Source: Anthonomus grandis grandis
Lineage: Eukaryota > Arthropoda > Insecta > Coleoptera > Curculionidae
Assembly (NCBI RefSeq): GCF_022605725.1
Contig: NC_065567.1
Location: 32,715,127-32,779,126 of the forward strand
Length of the DNA: 64,000 bases
Direction: 5' to 3'
Shown here one piece after another: positions 24,028 to 37,200 of this stretch (positions within the stretch are counted from its first letter, which is position 1; every line of letters begins with the position of its first letter). The notes beneath the pieces are model-generated. The model had not been told where the DNA came from, ran no database searches, and saw nothing but the letters and a program-made list of their open reading frames with translations. The position numbers and the translations under genes are program-made.

Positions 24028-24961
24028 TCATGACTTTGTTTGATGATCATCTATTTTACTAGGGTGAATACAAAACATATTGTGATTACATTTTGCCAAC
24101 ATATTGCCAGTAGACTCATTCTTTATCCATACTTCTAAGAATGCTAATGAATACCCTCCTCGTAATGTCCTTGTTGTAACTTCAATTCGGTCTCCTACAT
24201 CTGCTTCTGTATTGAATAACCTAAAGGCAAAATATTTACTATAAATGTATAAGAAAAGGCACTGAAATAAATTAATTATAATATATTATTATTCTTCATC
24301 AAACTTAACTATGAAATCAATTTGAAATATTAATTAAGTCAAATTTATGTTTAATGCACAAATGTATGTAACTTGTAGTCCAAAATGCCTTACACGAAAT
24401 TTGTATTTATTGAGACATGAAAATTGTTTCCCAGTTCATGAGATGAAAAAGAATAACTGGACACAAAATCTGACACCATGGACATAAATCCCGAATGTAA
24501 TTTTCCTGATGAATTCGTGTGTTCCTTGCAAACAGTAAACTTGGCTAATCCATTTCCATCTTTCATTGAGACAATGTTTACCTAGTAAATCACAATTAAA
24601 GATTAAGGCGAACCCAGGTATATATAAAGTAACATGTAAGTAAGTCTTAAGACAGAAGAATTAAGAATGACATGACCTATTGGTTTCAGTATTTTGTAAC
24701 ATTTCAGTTTTGAAATCACTTAATTAATATGGTGTAAAAATTAAGAAAAAGATGAAAGTAACTTCTGGAAAGCAGCATAGGTGAACTGTACTGATTTTTA
24801 TAGCTATAAATTATATATATAAAATGTCCTAATATCACTTCTTATATGTCTTACACTCTCCAGTCATGTTGAATACTCACCTTAGCCATTAGATGGTCAA
24901 ATCCTTTTGTATTCTTTATAAAATGCATTAATTCTTGTGGATTCATTCGCGGTTTTATCAT
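24028..24961 (-). CDS. Small hotdog-fold acyl-CoA thioesterase (ACOT13/THEM2-like)
   Basis: Predicted to hydrolyse acyl-CoA to free fatty acid and CoA, as ACOT13/THEM2 does in cytosol and mitochondria. Three exons on the minus strand: 24881-24961, 24394-24581, 24028-24220; 153 residues, close to the ~140 of the human protein. Start is the ATG of MIKPRMNPQEL, followed by the helix region FIKNTKGFDHLMAK. The catalytic strip reads KEHTNSSGKLHSGF then MVSDFVSS, matching family 'EEHTN..GTLHGG' and the loop Asp in 'LVD..S': the HTN asparagine and the Asp are kept, while the LHGG pair is LHSG. The end of the fold (TTRTLRGGYSLAFLEVWI…LAKCNHNMF) fits the family. It is divergent from the G-gamma gene, 474 bases away start to start. 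Confidence 0.85.
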
Positions 24962-25435
24962 GATTACACCCCTTTTTTAAGAAAAAACAGAAAATGCCGG
25001 AGATTTTTCAAATTTCATTGACTTCTTTAACCCTTCAGTATTTGTAAACAAAAATCAGCTAATGCTGTGCTGATTGATCTTTCCTTATGTCAAGTACATC
25101 GAGAAACTTGGCAACGTCGGTATTTTTAACTTGACATATCCGCTTCCCCTTTTTTTTTTTGACTTGACATTTTGACAATTTTTGACTGTTGACGTTTTTT
25201 GACAATCCGTTACCTGTTGACTGTTTTTATATTTATAGTCTAATTTTTCTCTTCTTCAAAGTTTTCCTTTATCGATTGTATTTTCCAACAAATAAGAATA
25301 GATAATTGTATCATTGTCTCGTTTATTTGCGTAGTTATCTGATTATTTTAGTAATCAATAACGGTTGTGCTTGGCCCCTCCCTTCCTGCATTTTGTTGAC
25401 GAAAGTTTCCCTATAGAAAAGCTTGATAACTATTT
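24962..25435. promoter_or_regulatory. Shared upstream region of divergent thioesterase and G-gamma-1 genes
   Basis: Both genes start outward from this 474-base interval, so it presumably holds both promoters. A run of TTGAC elements is visible: one near 25132 and at least six between about 25160 and 25225, separated by T-rich spacers. No TATA box is convincing. Function of the repeats is unknown. Confidence 0.4.
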
Positions 25436-28259
25436 ATGGATATGGTAAGTCATTTCATCTGTTTTCCCCATTTCTTTTTTCCAATAGTAAACATTTGTTT
25501 ACCTCTTAATAGACCTAATGTTTGATACTCTATTATATGCTCGGCTATTACACTATCAGAATAGAGAAATAAAAAAGAATGAGGTACAGCCTAACTCCTT
25601 TTTTTGTCAGTAATTGTTAACGCATTCTGGGTGTGGTTTTAACATACAGTTTCTTTGAGTTTTTTGGAATCGATGAAGAATAAGTAGGAGTTAAGCTACT
25701 AAAACCAAAGAAAAGTATTGGTAGTGTAAGCATTGAGAAGAAATTTTTCTTAGTTCCGACTAACATACCTAATGAAATTAAAATCCATATTTTCTCAAGG
25801 TAAAAATAAAAAAGCTTTAGGGTGGTAGAGTATGTCTATGGATATTCCAGGAATTAGGTGATTCTGCTTTGAATTCTTCGGTTGATATGGTAAATGCTTC
25901 TTGAATGGCCACTGTTGTGATATTATTCATAAAAGGGCTATAGTTGTTCACAAGGGCACTGATAATTCATGTCCCGCAAACTATAGGCCCATATCCCTCC
26001 TTCCGACTCTCTCATAGAAAGGCTAGTTAAACTTAGAGTCTTTGGATTTTTGAGTAAACATAACATACTAAACTCAAACCAATTTGGTTTTAGGGAGAAG
26101 AAAGGTACTACTGATGCTCTCTTTTTTTCTGGTGTAATATTTTGTAACTTGACAAAAGCCTTTGACTCTGTCATGAAACACTTCTTCGGAAGCTTGAAAT
26201 ACAGAGTACTACGCAGGTTGCAATTCAGTCAACATGACTATTAATTGTAGTGTTCCACAGAGGCCAGTCTTGGGGCCACTGTTGTTCTTTTTATGTCAAT
26301 AATATCTGTTTAGTAGAAATCAGTGGCCATTTAACACTTTGTTGATGATACCAGTATCTTGGAGCATCATTCCAATTTTCTCAAAATAATATCCAAAATG
26401 ATCTGCAAAAATTAAAGATTTGGTTCGATAGCAACTTACTCACATTTAATATAACAAGAACTTAACATACTTTTAGATGTAATGTTGCAGATGTTGTTCC
26501 AATTGAGGCAGTTTAAAATTTATTGGTATTATAATGGACAATAGACTTAACTTTGAAAATTAACCTGAGATATGGTCTTCCCTTTTAGGATAGTTGCAGT
26601 CATATCTTCATTTTACAATAAAAAGCAATTCAAATAATGCACAATGTTGAATTGAAGGCTTCATGCAAACCGGTCTTTTTGAGAAATAGAATTATGACAC
26701 TTGTTTATTGATTCTTCACAGTGTAGGTTTGGTTTTTAGAAAATATAGGCATTTAATTGCGCAAGGAGAACATCTTACTTGACAATCACAAAATATTCCT
26801 CTACCAATTGATCTCTTTAATAATTTAAAGAAATCATTTATTTATGATGCAAAGAAAATATACAACCACTTAATTGTTAGTTTCCAAAACATGGAAGACT
26901 AAAAAGTTCCAATGTATATGTTAGAAATTTTTAGTAGATATTATAATGTGGAGGAATATTTAAGTGATCAACTTACATCAAGGTGACAATACTGTATTAT
27001 CTGGTATAAAGTTTTAGTTAAAAATATTGATATTAGTCAGGTTTTGTAATTTAACAGTTATATACTTCTATCCTTTCTAGTCTCATTTTTGTCTTCTTTT
27101 GATTTTGTTTTATTTAGATTTAATTTGAATTACAACTTTGTCAGTGAGATTTATTTGATCTTCTAATAATAAAGAATGTTTATTGTCTAAAATCTTTGAA
27201 ATTTTGCTTTAATTAAGAGTTAGCAATCTATGTGTCAAAGAGCCAAAGTTTTCGATAAGGTGAATCATCCCTTGTTACTGGGAAAATTATAGCTCTTTGG
27301 ATTCTCTAACCATGCAAAATTCTTATTCAGTCTTACCTATCAAACAGAATGTAAGTAGTTGTAATTGGAGGCTGCTAATTAAAAGAATTTCACAAAGAAG
27401 TAATTTGGGTTCTGTCTTGTTTGCCTGTTTATTCATCATATGCCTTATGTAAAATTATTTAAAAAGCCCTCTTTTTGCAGATTTCAAGATATTTAAGGCT
27501 ATCACTGAAAAATATGATTGTATAAAATTGTAGGAGGACCTGCAGAGTGTATCTCAATGGTTTTCTTCAAACAAAATTTTGGTAAATGCTCGGAGTGACC
27601 TTCACACATAAAATACATCCTGTTTCTTATGATTATGACTTGCATGGTAAAATTCTTGAATGTAGTGATAGTTTTAAGGATGTTGAAATATAGCTGCAAT
27701 CTAATTTCAAATTTAACTTGCAATGTTAACTAGTTCTAAGTTTCAAACACTTGTCCAAAGAAGATTATAGCAGTGGTTATCTATCTACTATCTAGATAGA
27801 ATTGATAAATAATTGAATACGGTTAAGAATGCGGGGAGTTTTTTGTGTTAACTTGTGCAGTTGTTCTCCCCTTACTTTAATGTTAAGAACATGTAATTCT
27901 TTAACCTTCCAATATGGTTTGTATATTTTTGACAATTCATAACACTCTTCAATAATGGTCATTAAAGTGTGTCATGAATTATCCAAATTCAGGAGATTAC
28001 CTACTATTGAGCATCATTAGATACAATTTTCAGCTAAACCTATTATTTTCTCTAGGTTGTCTCAAACCTACAGCAACAAAGAGCCATCACCGAGCAACTA
28101 CGCCGGGAAGCAGCTATAAAAAGGATGCCTGTATCTCAGGCCATCAAAGAAATTGTAAAGTATATACAGGAACATGAGCAAGATGATTGCCTTGTTGTTG
28201 GCTTTTCTAGTCAAAGGGTCAATCCCTTTCGTGAAAAAACCCCTTGCTCCGTTTTGTAA
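25436..28259 (+). CDS. Ggamma1: G-protein gamma-1 subunit
   Basis: Gamma subunit that pairs with G-beta and anchors the dimer to membranes. Two coding exons: 25436-25444 encodes only MDM and ends in GTAAGT; 28056-28259 encodes VVSNLQQQRAITEQLRREAA and continues to the stop. Total 70 residues, the same length as the Drosophila protein. The LQQQR…EQLRREA coiled coil that binds G-beta is followed by EHEQDDCLVVGFSSQRVNPF, the NPF(R)EK block and the terminal CSVL. A leucine-ended CAAX box is expected to be geranylgeranylated. The 2.6-kb intron contains two LINE relics in sense orientation. The tiny first exon is supported by the near-identical start of known insect gamma-1 proteins. Confidence 0.94.
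25880..27190 (+). mobile_element. LINE relic in the G-gamma-1 intron, copy 1
   Basis: Broken reverse-transcriptase frames: ANYRPISLLPTLS near 25978-26015, then KHNILNSNQFGFREKKGTTD at 26056-26115, LTKAFDSV near 26149, the VPQ.PVLGP-type block near 26250, and the …YDAKKIYNHLIVSFQNME stretch near 26840-26897. It ends with an AATAATAAAG-like tail near 27165. Jockey/CR1-like and dead. Confidence 0.65.
27220..27850 (+). mobile_element. LINE relic in the G-gamma-1 intron, copy 2
   Basis: Frames beginning near 27247 read FDKVNHPLLLGKL.LFGFSN, the AFD.V.H..L..KL block of LINE reverse transcriptases, followed by the SVLGPLLF-type region near 27405-27430 and SFKDVEI.LQSNFKFNL near 27672-27720. 5' truncated, with stops. 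Confidence 0.6.
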
Positions 28260-31200
28260 GTGCCTGGCAGGGGGTAGTTAATATGAAGGGCATTTAAAAA
28301 ACCTGTTGTAATTTTTTGGGTCAATAATTATTATCCCTAATAACCTTTTATTTGTAATTTAATATTTGATTGTGTAATCTGTATATTTTTGTTTCTTTAT
28401 TGACTTTACGAATATGTTAGTTTAATTTACAGAAAACTTATTGTATTTTGATGTAGCATGAATATCTTGAAATTGATGTTTCCTTGGACCTTTACACCAC
28501 CTTTTTTATTTTTATTGTCAATGACTATAATTATTTATAATTAATAACATTCCTGTGCCTACCTATTGGGCAGATAAATTCTGCCTTAAGCATTATATCT
28601 GTGAAATCAAATCATGTGAAGCCTATAGTAGAAAAAGACTAGTTAATCAAAAATAAAATATTATACATTTAAAATCTTTCAGATTATTTTATCTATCCTT
28701 ATATCCTAGTAACAATTAAATTAAGGGTTGCAATGTAAAATCCAGGAAAATATTTAAAAAAATAGACAACCCAATAATAAGCTGATGTCAGAATTATGGA
28801 GGGCAGATAATTAGCCTAAACAAAGTGTCAAACAATATTTGACAATATTAATTATTAAGGAAGCATAAAATTCACTTGAATATTAATAGGAAGTAGGTAA
28901 AAAAATTATATATCAATTATTTATTATGCATTTATACTTATATCCACATTATGATGTTTATAATTGTACGATTTCCCTGATGCCTTGATATAATATAACT
29001 TTATAAAAAAACTAACGTTGTTTTCTTTGCACCTACGTCTCCAAGTTTTTTCTCCTGTCACTTTGCAAAAAATAAAACATTTTATTATAATAAGTAATAA
29101 TTTTATTAGCAATAACAATTTATATCTCCAGAACACTAAAATTATTAAAATAGTTAATACATATAATTTGGGAGAAGACCCAGTAAAAATATTCTCATAC
29201 TAGCAGACTAAATAGTGACCTTTTGATAAAACACTTCTGGATTTGTGTGTAAGGACTGGATCAGTGAAACGTTAGCAACTGTAACTAACACAGGATGAAT
29301 TCAGAAGTATTTCATGATAAACGTCAGTTGCCTGTGGAAGTTATCTATCCAAACAGAATAGTACGGTTTATAACTTATACTAAAGAAAATAGTTTTAACA
29401 AACAATACTTATAATTAAGTGTAAAAGTTACATTTTACACATTTATAATATTATTAACTATAAACGTGCAAAAATCCTTAAATAATAATATAATAAAACT
29501 GAATTATAACTATTACTAACATAAACAATGCAAAGACAATTACGATAATCTCTTTTGGTCTAATGCATTACAGCGACGAATTGCACTAAAAGTTATTCAT
29601 AACGTACAAAGTGCTATTGACACCTTGTAAGTATATGAGCATGATATATTTCTTTTATAATATATTATATCTATGCGATGAGGTACCCTAAACAATTCCT
29701 TTTAAGTTCATGTAGTAATAATAAAGGAATGTGAAACATTCCATACTATAAAATAGCATTAGGGAGTATTTTCTACAATCAAATTTAAGATTAACATTAA
29801 AATTTGAATATAAAAAAAACCCACGGATATAAAATATTATACCTAAAAATGTTTTAACAATTTTATAGCTAGAATGTGTTTATATTATTTGCGTATTTAG
29901 TAAGGGATTACTTCCATATTATACAGGAGTATAAAAAATTTGAAAATACGCCAACCTGCATAAAATGAAAGAGTCAATCCAGCTATCCAAATAACAGCCA
30001 TCGATAATAAGATAAAAATCCCAACTATACGTATTTATATTACCTGAGATTAGGAAAAAGAAAATTTTAATTAAATGCTGGGAAATAATAAAAGATTTGA
30101 ACAGCTCACGCCAACGATAACTCACCCTGCATTAGAAAATAAACTATTACTTCCATTTAATATAAATATTTTTATATATTCTGCATAATACAAGATTTAT
30201 TTCTTAGAAAACTCTAGCGTAGAATAGTCAAATTTACATACTTTAAATTCGGAGAGGTGAAATAGAAGTAAAAGTGCAGTAAAACAGACTCTTCTAGGTT
30301 CGTGCACTTTTAACAACCCTATTAAGTAGGGTCAATTTTTTTTTTAATTTTATAGGGTGTGCTTTTCACTTTCATTTGTCTATCAATACAATTTAACAAC
30401 AGTCATAAAACAAGAGGTTATAGGTTATAGCAAGGTGATGGAAGTGTGTATTGTCGTTATTTTTATTATGGTTTTGATACTCATTTGCCGGGACGTTAAA
30501 TTCTCTTTTATTGCAATGGATTCTCATGGACACCCTTTTTTAAATATTAAACCATCCTAAGGTATCTATGCTTTAAAAGATTTTTATAAATTGCGTCACA
30601 CTTCTATGATTTTTGAAATGGGTACAAGATGTATTTTTGTTCAAGGTACAAATACATCTTGTGTAATAAATTAGTAATTGATTGCAGAACTTCTAAAAGG
30701 GAAAAACAATTAAAAAATATCTTTAATAGAAACATTAATAAATCTCTATAAATTCTGCACTCATTTAATATTTTGATCCTTACTACATCCTAGCACAGCA
30801 GTATGCAACCCTGCATAACCTAATATAACATGATTTCTATACATCTTTTTTGTCATATGCATCCAAACATACATTTAAAAAATACAGCGCTATCTAGTTT
30901 TAAACATCATTTTATCTTTTATTGGCACACACTATTATTAGCATATAATATACTTTCTTCATTAAAGTTTTTTTTAGCGAAAATATTGCAATATATCACT
31001 GATGTGTAATATAATACTATTGGACTAACAAATAGAAACTGATTTTTGTCAATGCATCATAAAATCTGATACCCTGCAGATCATTTGTTTTAAGTGTATT
31101 ATAGTATTAAATTCATCTTTTTTGACTGTCAAATGTTTAAAAATAATTGTTAATTAATAGGGGTCCCGTTCTCAAAATCAGCCTCTATATTTTAGTTTAC

Positions 31201-31270
31201 TACATGATTAATAATTTTCTGTTAAACTCACTCTTAACTTAATTGAATGGGTCCTGGAATTCAGTAGATC
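28260..31270. other. 3 kb AT-rich intergenic region between tail-to-tail G-gamma-1 and GDAP2
   Basis: No coding exon can be supported. It should carry the 3' UTRs of both genes: an AATAAA for G-gamma-1 at 28652-28657 and an AATAAA on the minus strand for GDAP2 at 30918-30923 are possible signals. A perfect hairpin lies at 30624-30662. The open frames at 28924-29136, 29919-30125 and 30357-30560 are low-complexity, AT-driven and have no motifs. Confidence 0.4.
30624..30662. repeat. Perfect short hairpin
   Basis: ACAAGATGTATTT (30624-30636) is mirrored by AAATACATCTTGT (30650-30662) across a 13-base loop. It lies in the likely 3' UTR/downstream region of GDAP2. Confidence 0.8.
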
Positions 31271-34200
31271 TTATGTAGTGGCACCTGGTTGGAAATACCT
31301 TAATCCGTTAATCTGAAATTATGAAAATTTTAGTATGTAATAAGTGTTTGTTTATGTTTCTGCCCAAAATTAGGATCACTTACAGTCATATCATATTCAG
31401 TTATAAAAGCAGGAATTTCCAGCTGATCAGGTGACATTACTGAATACAAATATTCAACTCCCGGGAGACTGTGGACTTTCTGTTTAATAGCCGGAGCCAT
31501 AAATGTGGTAAACCACCATGTCATCATCTGGAAAATAAATTAAGTTTAGAATTAAAAATAGCAGCACTATATTATCTTTGAAAAGGCTTTATTTTCTAGT
31601 AAAACATATTGAATACAAATATATCTTACCTTGGTCCAAAACGTTGGATGAACAACATAAAAGGCTTTCAAGTTCTTTTTGTACTTATATGGCAAGATGT
31701 TATAAACCTCCCTCAACCATGAGAATGAGGGGTAATTACTACTGGAGGTGAGGGTGTGGAAATAAGTGATGACATAGTCGCCTTTGACTATCGGGTCCAA
31801 GAGGTTTATTAAATATAGAAGAGCCTGTAAAGAACAATATAACAGGTTAATTATAATAAAAAAACACAGAGTCTTAATTAAGTTAACCAGTGAACCGATA
31901 AATCCTCGTCTAATTAAAAACAAAACATTTTTTTTTTATTAAAATGAGTTTTCCTTAAAGGAAACCATAGAAATCATAACAACGAAAAATAATAATAACT
32001 ATATTTTCCAAGAATTTAAACTCGACCCGATATTTTCCGAAATAAAAAATCCTTACAAAAAAACGCAAATAAGTTTTCATTCAAATTGACGTATTAAAGC
32101 AATTTTAAAATATCAACTAACCTTATCCAAATTGATTTTATTAAAGGGAAACCATTTTCCGATAAAAACAACAACTGGACGTCCTAGCCTGTCGACTCCG
32201 CATTGATATAAGCAACCGATTCCGGATACTTCTGTCAAGTCTTCTGTTTTGGATCTCCGTAGCAACTTTTCATATCTGTAATAACAAACATATGTTTAAT
32301 GCATTACAAGGGGTTTCGTGGGAAAAATTACTTCTGCAACCTTGAGTTGCACTGATTTTACTTGGGAGGAATGAAATTAATAATTTAAATAAATTGCGAC
32401 GATTTTTCTATTTTCATGAGTTAAAAGACCATTTCCTGTAATTGTTTTATCGGACTGACTACTCACGCAAAGGGAAATATCTCGACTAGTCATTGAGCAG
32501 AATGAAAAAAAAAACGATTTTTAGCTATTAAAATCTAATTAGACATAAAATTGTGTCAATTAATTAATCCTTTTACTGAAATTACGCTGCCGTGACTACT
32601 GACACAAGCTAAGTAAGTTTTTTAAGTAGCTATATTAAGGAAAATAAGTATATAATTTCCCGAATTCATATCTGTCCTAAATACTTCTATTGGTTCTATT
32701 TTTATCGCTTTACGTTTACCAAAGCTATAAATACGTAATCTGGAAAAATAAGAATTTACAAGGCATGTGCTTTTAAATTGGTATGTATCAAACATTTATA
32801 GGACCATCTAAATTTATCCCATAATTGCTTCTTTGATGATGAATGAAAAGGAATAAATATTGAATAAGGGGCACACAAATAACCAGTATAGGAATAACAA
32901 ATTAATGGCTAGAAACGCTATTATAGGGTGGCGTTAAATGGTTACAAAAATGTTCGTTTTTAAGCGAAATAAAGGTAATTTAAAGCAAATTTGTTAAATT
33001 GGTGTTCAAATATGAAACAAATTGAAATGCATGGCACGAAAGCCACGATTGCATGTGAGTAGAAATCCGTTTAATTTATACACATTTTGTTTGAGAGGGA
33101 ATATTGTACCTCTTCATTCACCTTAATTGTCGGCAAAAAACTCTTACCCTTAAATGTTCTTTTAACGCGAAAAAGTTGCAATTTCAAAACTAAAATTCCT
33201 CTGCTATCCAATTAAGGTTACAAAAATATACGCTTCTTTTCTTTTTAATTACGTACGGCAGCTGCTAATTGCACCAAAAGAAAAAGTAGAAAAGATTAAT
33301 GATTATCGTAATTTATTTATTGTAATTTTGTGTTTTGCACCCAAATAGTAATTAGAAAAATTATTAAAATTATTTGTCAGAAAAAATATGGAATAACACC
33401 AATGACTTCTTAGATTTCATTTTACAATTTTAATTATACATTTTATGCAGAAAGATTGAGAAAAGGGTTCAAAAGTCAATGGGGCAGATAGTTTGTGAAT
33501 AAAGAAGTTTCAATTTTATAGTTTTTGAAATAATACATATTTTAAAATGTTCTCCTTATTTGTATATCCAGTGCATTCACGATGAAAGGAACAAATTCAT
33601 TTAAAATTCAGGTAATTATTTCTTCTTGTTTTTTTTGGGCACATCGATTAGTATTTTTACTTGTCTGTATTTTGAAATAAAAAAACTCTATACAGGATAC
33701 CTCAAGTAGAAACTATGGTGTCAACATTAATTTTTTTAAATAGAACACTCTATATATTATGACATTTTACAATTCTGATATATTTTGAGTACCTACTTTT
33801 TATGTAGCAAAACATATGCCTATAGCCAATGGTTTGTCACATATGACGTAATAGACTAACGAAACGATTTATTGCAACTAATGTTTAATTTGTTGTCCGT
33901 TTGACTCAATGCGTCCTTTGCAATGAAAATTTTGATTAGAGTATCTCCAGTAGAAACTATGACGCCAACATTAATATTTTTACGTGATTTCTTAAAGTAA
34001 GTAGACCGTATTATTTTTGAACAGTTTCCAATTTTAGAACCTACTTGATGTCATTTCACGCATTATTTTTTTGTAAAATGTGGATGAGAAAGAACGAATT
34101 GTAATACTCATGATGATTGATTTTGGAGACCAGGTGCGTACACAACAAGAACTTTGTAATCTATTAAATGCTGACCGTTAGAAAAATTGAAACAAAATTA

Positions 34201-37200
34201 AGAGAACACGACAATGTAAGAAATTTATCTAAAACCTCCAAAAGTATCTGAAGATGGTACGCTGAATGTTCTATTAGAAACAGAGAATAATCCTCATGTT
34301 GCGATTAGTACAATTTCCAGGACACTAGTACGTTTTGGAATTTATAAATAGGGTCAGTGGCAAAAAGTCGTGTAAATAAATATCATCCTTATAAAGTACA
34401 ATTGATGATACACGAATTGTTAGAAGTTGATTTTGACCGCTGAGTGCAGTTTTGTGAGCAGATTCTTGAGGCTAACAATGACAGCGGACATTTCATTCGA
34501 AATATTATTTTTTCTAATCAGGCCACCTTTACGTTAAATGGACACGTTCACAGGCAAAATTGCATATATTATGAAACCAAAAATCCTCCACACACAGCGC
34601 CCTTAAAAAATTAATGTGTGGGCAGGTATTGTGAAAAATCGAATCTTTCGACCTTTTTTTCGAAGAAACATTAAACGGAAAACGCTACTTGGACTCTCCA
34701 GTTTGAGCTTATCCCTGCTTTAGTTGTTTCATTCCCTGATCCACAAGAGGCTGACATACCTAATAACGAGATATAGTTTTTTCCTCACTTTACCATCGCC
34801 GTTCGACAATTTCTTGATGCAAATTTTCCTAACACATGAATTGGACGAAGAGGATTTAGTGGCCACCAATGATCACCGGATCTAACCCATTAGTTTTTTT
34901 TCTTATTTGAAGTCCAAAGTTTATGTGAATAGACTAAATAATGTTGATGATTTAAAGCAAAGAATTCGACTAATGCAAGAAATTAGACTAATCGATCCGC
35001 AAGTGACTTCAAAAATGCATTGAAGTAAATGGACAACAAATTGAACATCAGTTGCAATTAATATTGTATAAATTAAAATTTTTTACCCAGTTAGTAAGTG
35101 CAAGTGACAATGCTAATCGACGTGCCCGAAATTTAAAAAAAGAAAAAAACATCTGAATTTTAAATGAATTTATCCTTTATCATCGTTTGAAATCGTTTCG
35201 AAAGAAACATTTACGTTTTTTTAAAAATTAATTGCACGTTCACAAATTTCCTTCTATAGGGAAAACATTAAACGAAATAGGGCGCAAAATGGGTTTTAAT
35301 TGCCTGGAATATTAACTTTTTTAATTGCCTACAAAAAAAAACAGAAAATTGTTTTAAATTCCATGGAAATATTCTCATATCCTAATTTTTCATAATAGAA
35401 TGGTGATGCGTGGCCAGAGGAAGAAAACATTGTTATTGTCCTCCACTGCCTGGAAAACCAATTAACGGACCTCAATTGCCTGGAAAAATTTTATTTGAAA
35501 TACCCTCTGTATTTTCTATAATATAAAAAAAATCATCTGACTTTTCTAATCACTCACAAAGAAAAAAACCCGCATTACCTGTCTTCTTCAAACTGTAAAC
35601 TGGCTTCTGAGGTGCTTAAGCCCAAAAAATTAGCCACACTGGAGAAAATGGTCGGGTACTGTTTATCCACGGACATTTTCGAGATCAAAAAAAGGAAAAA
35701 AAAACCGAAAACAGCGTAAAAGTCGAAAGCTTTTAAACGAGGAAAAGCTACGCGAGACGATTGCGAATCGGGGCAACAAGTGGACTGTCGATGCCGGCTG
35801 GTGCGAGGCGTCGCGATTTTCGATTCTCAGGAGAAAATGACGCCATGCGACGCCGTGCGTGATGCGTTTTTTTTTTACTTTTTTTTTTTTTCGTTTTTCA
35901 CGATCGTTTATGTGGGTAAATATCCGATTTCGGGTATATTGTTGTAGAAATATTCTATTTAAGTTAAACTAGATTTTTAAGTGCCGTTGAGGACAGTTTT
36001 TTTAGGCAATTAAAACCTAATTTTTTAACGTATTTTCTGTTCAGTTTTTTATACAGTGTAGCCCGAATTGGGTATGCATGTATGGGTATTTATGTACTTA
36101 TTTCACTTATTTTTTTAAAACCCACTAACAATTTTAACATACAGGGTGACAATTTGAAAACGAACAGCATTTAATTGCAGCATCTACCAATGATCACACG
36201 TCAATTTACATATCCAGTGAGACAATTTTTGAGGCATTTGTTGGCTATTACATCACTTATAGTAAAAATCAATTAAGAAAATACTATCTCACAGGCTCAC
36301 GAATTAAAAAGAAGAAGAAAATAGACTTATTCACGTATTTAAAAGAAATATGAACATAAATCTTTAACGATACTTTTCGTTATATTTAATTTAATTTAAG
36401 TTCACAAATAAAACGCTAATCCTCTAATTTCAGGAGTGATGCATTTCGGCAAGTGTTTTTGCCATCATCAGACTTGGGTTACTTAACACATACACGTGTA
36501 TGTATGTATACTTCTTTTAAAATTAAAGGGGTGTGATCCTAATGTAATTTAATGATAGATATATAATAAAATATATTTTAAAATTATCAATTAATTTTGA
36601 GAATACCCTGTCTTACCTCTCTCTTTAGCAAAGAAATCCATTTATTATTAAAATCAAAAGAACAAGTAGTTGTAGGCTAACAAGTGGCTAGGCATTTATC
36701 TTCATTTAACATTTTAAATGCACTTTCCTTTAGTTTACGTAATTTTGAAATTGGTTCCTTCGCTAAAATTGAAGAAGCTAGTAGATTCTTTAGAGTTAAT
36801 GTAATTTAAAAAATTATAGAAATAATTAATTATATTAAAAATTATAGAATAAAAAATTGTTAAAATGTAGAACCCATAGCCATACCAAAGTTTTATTGAT
36901 AAAATTCATTATTATATTGGAAATAAGTAGTTTTTACACAATAGGTTAAAAGTTCTAAAATTGTACTAGAGCAGTCTCAGTTGACAAAACTTTAACAATA
37001 TTTAAAGTTTTGTCAACTGAGATTTACAACGTCAAAACTTACCAATAGATCATGGAGGTTAAAGGAAATTGTAGAAAGTTTTGCTAAATAGTGTTGAGAA
37101 TTTTTAATGTAAGAATCATAATTATTAGTATAGGGAGCTAAGAAGATATTTAAAAGATATTTTGCAAGAGGGTTAGTAGGTGAATTTATGCTGACTATAG

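Noticed and set aside
29018..30560. Small open frames between G-gamma-1 and GDAP2
   Set aside because: AT-driven, low-complexity translations with no motif.
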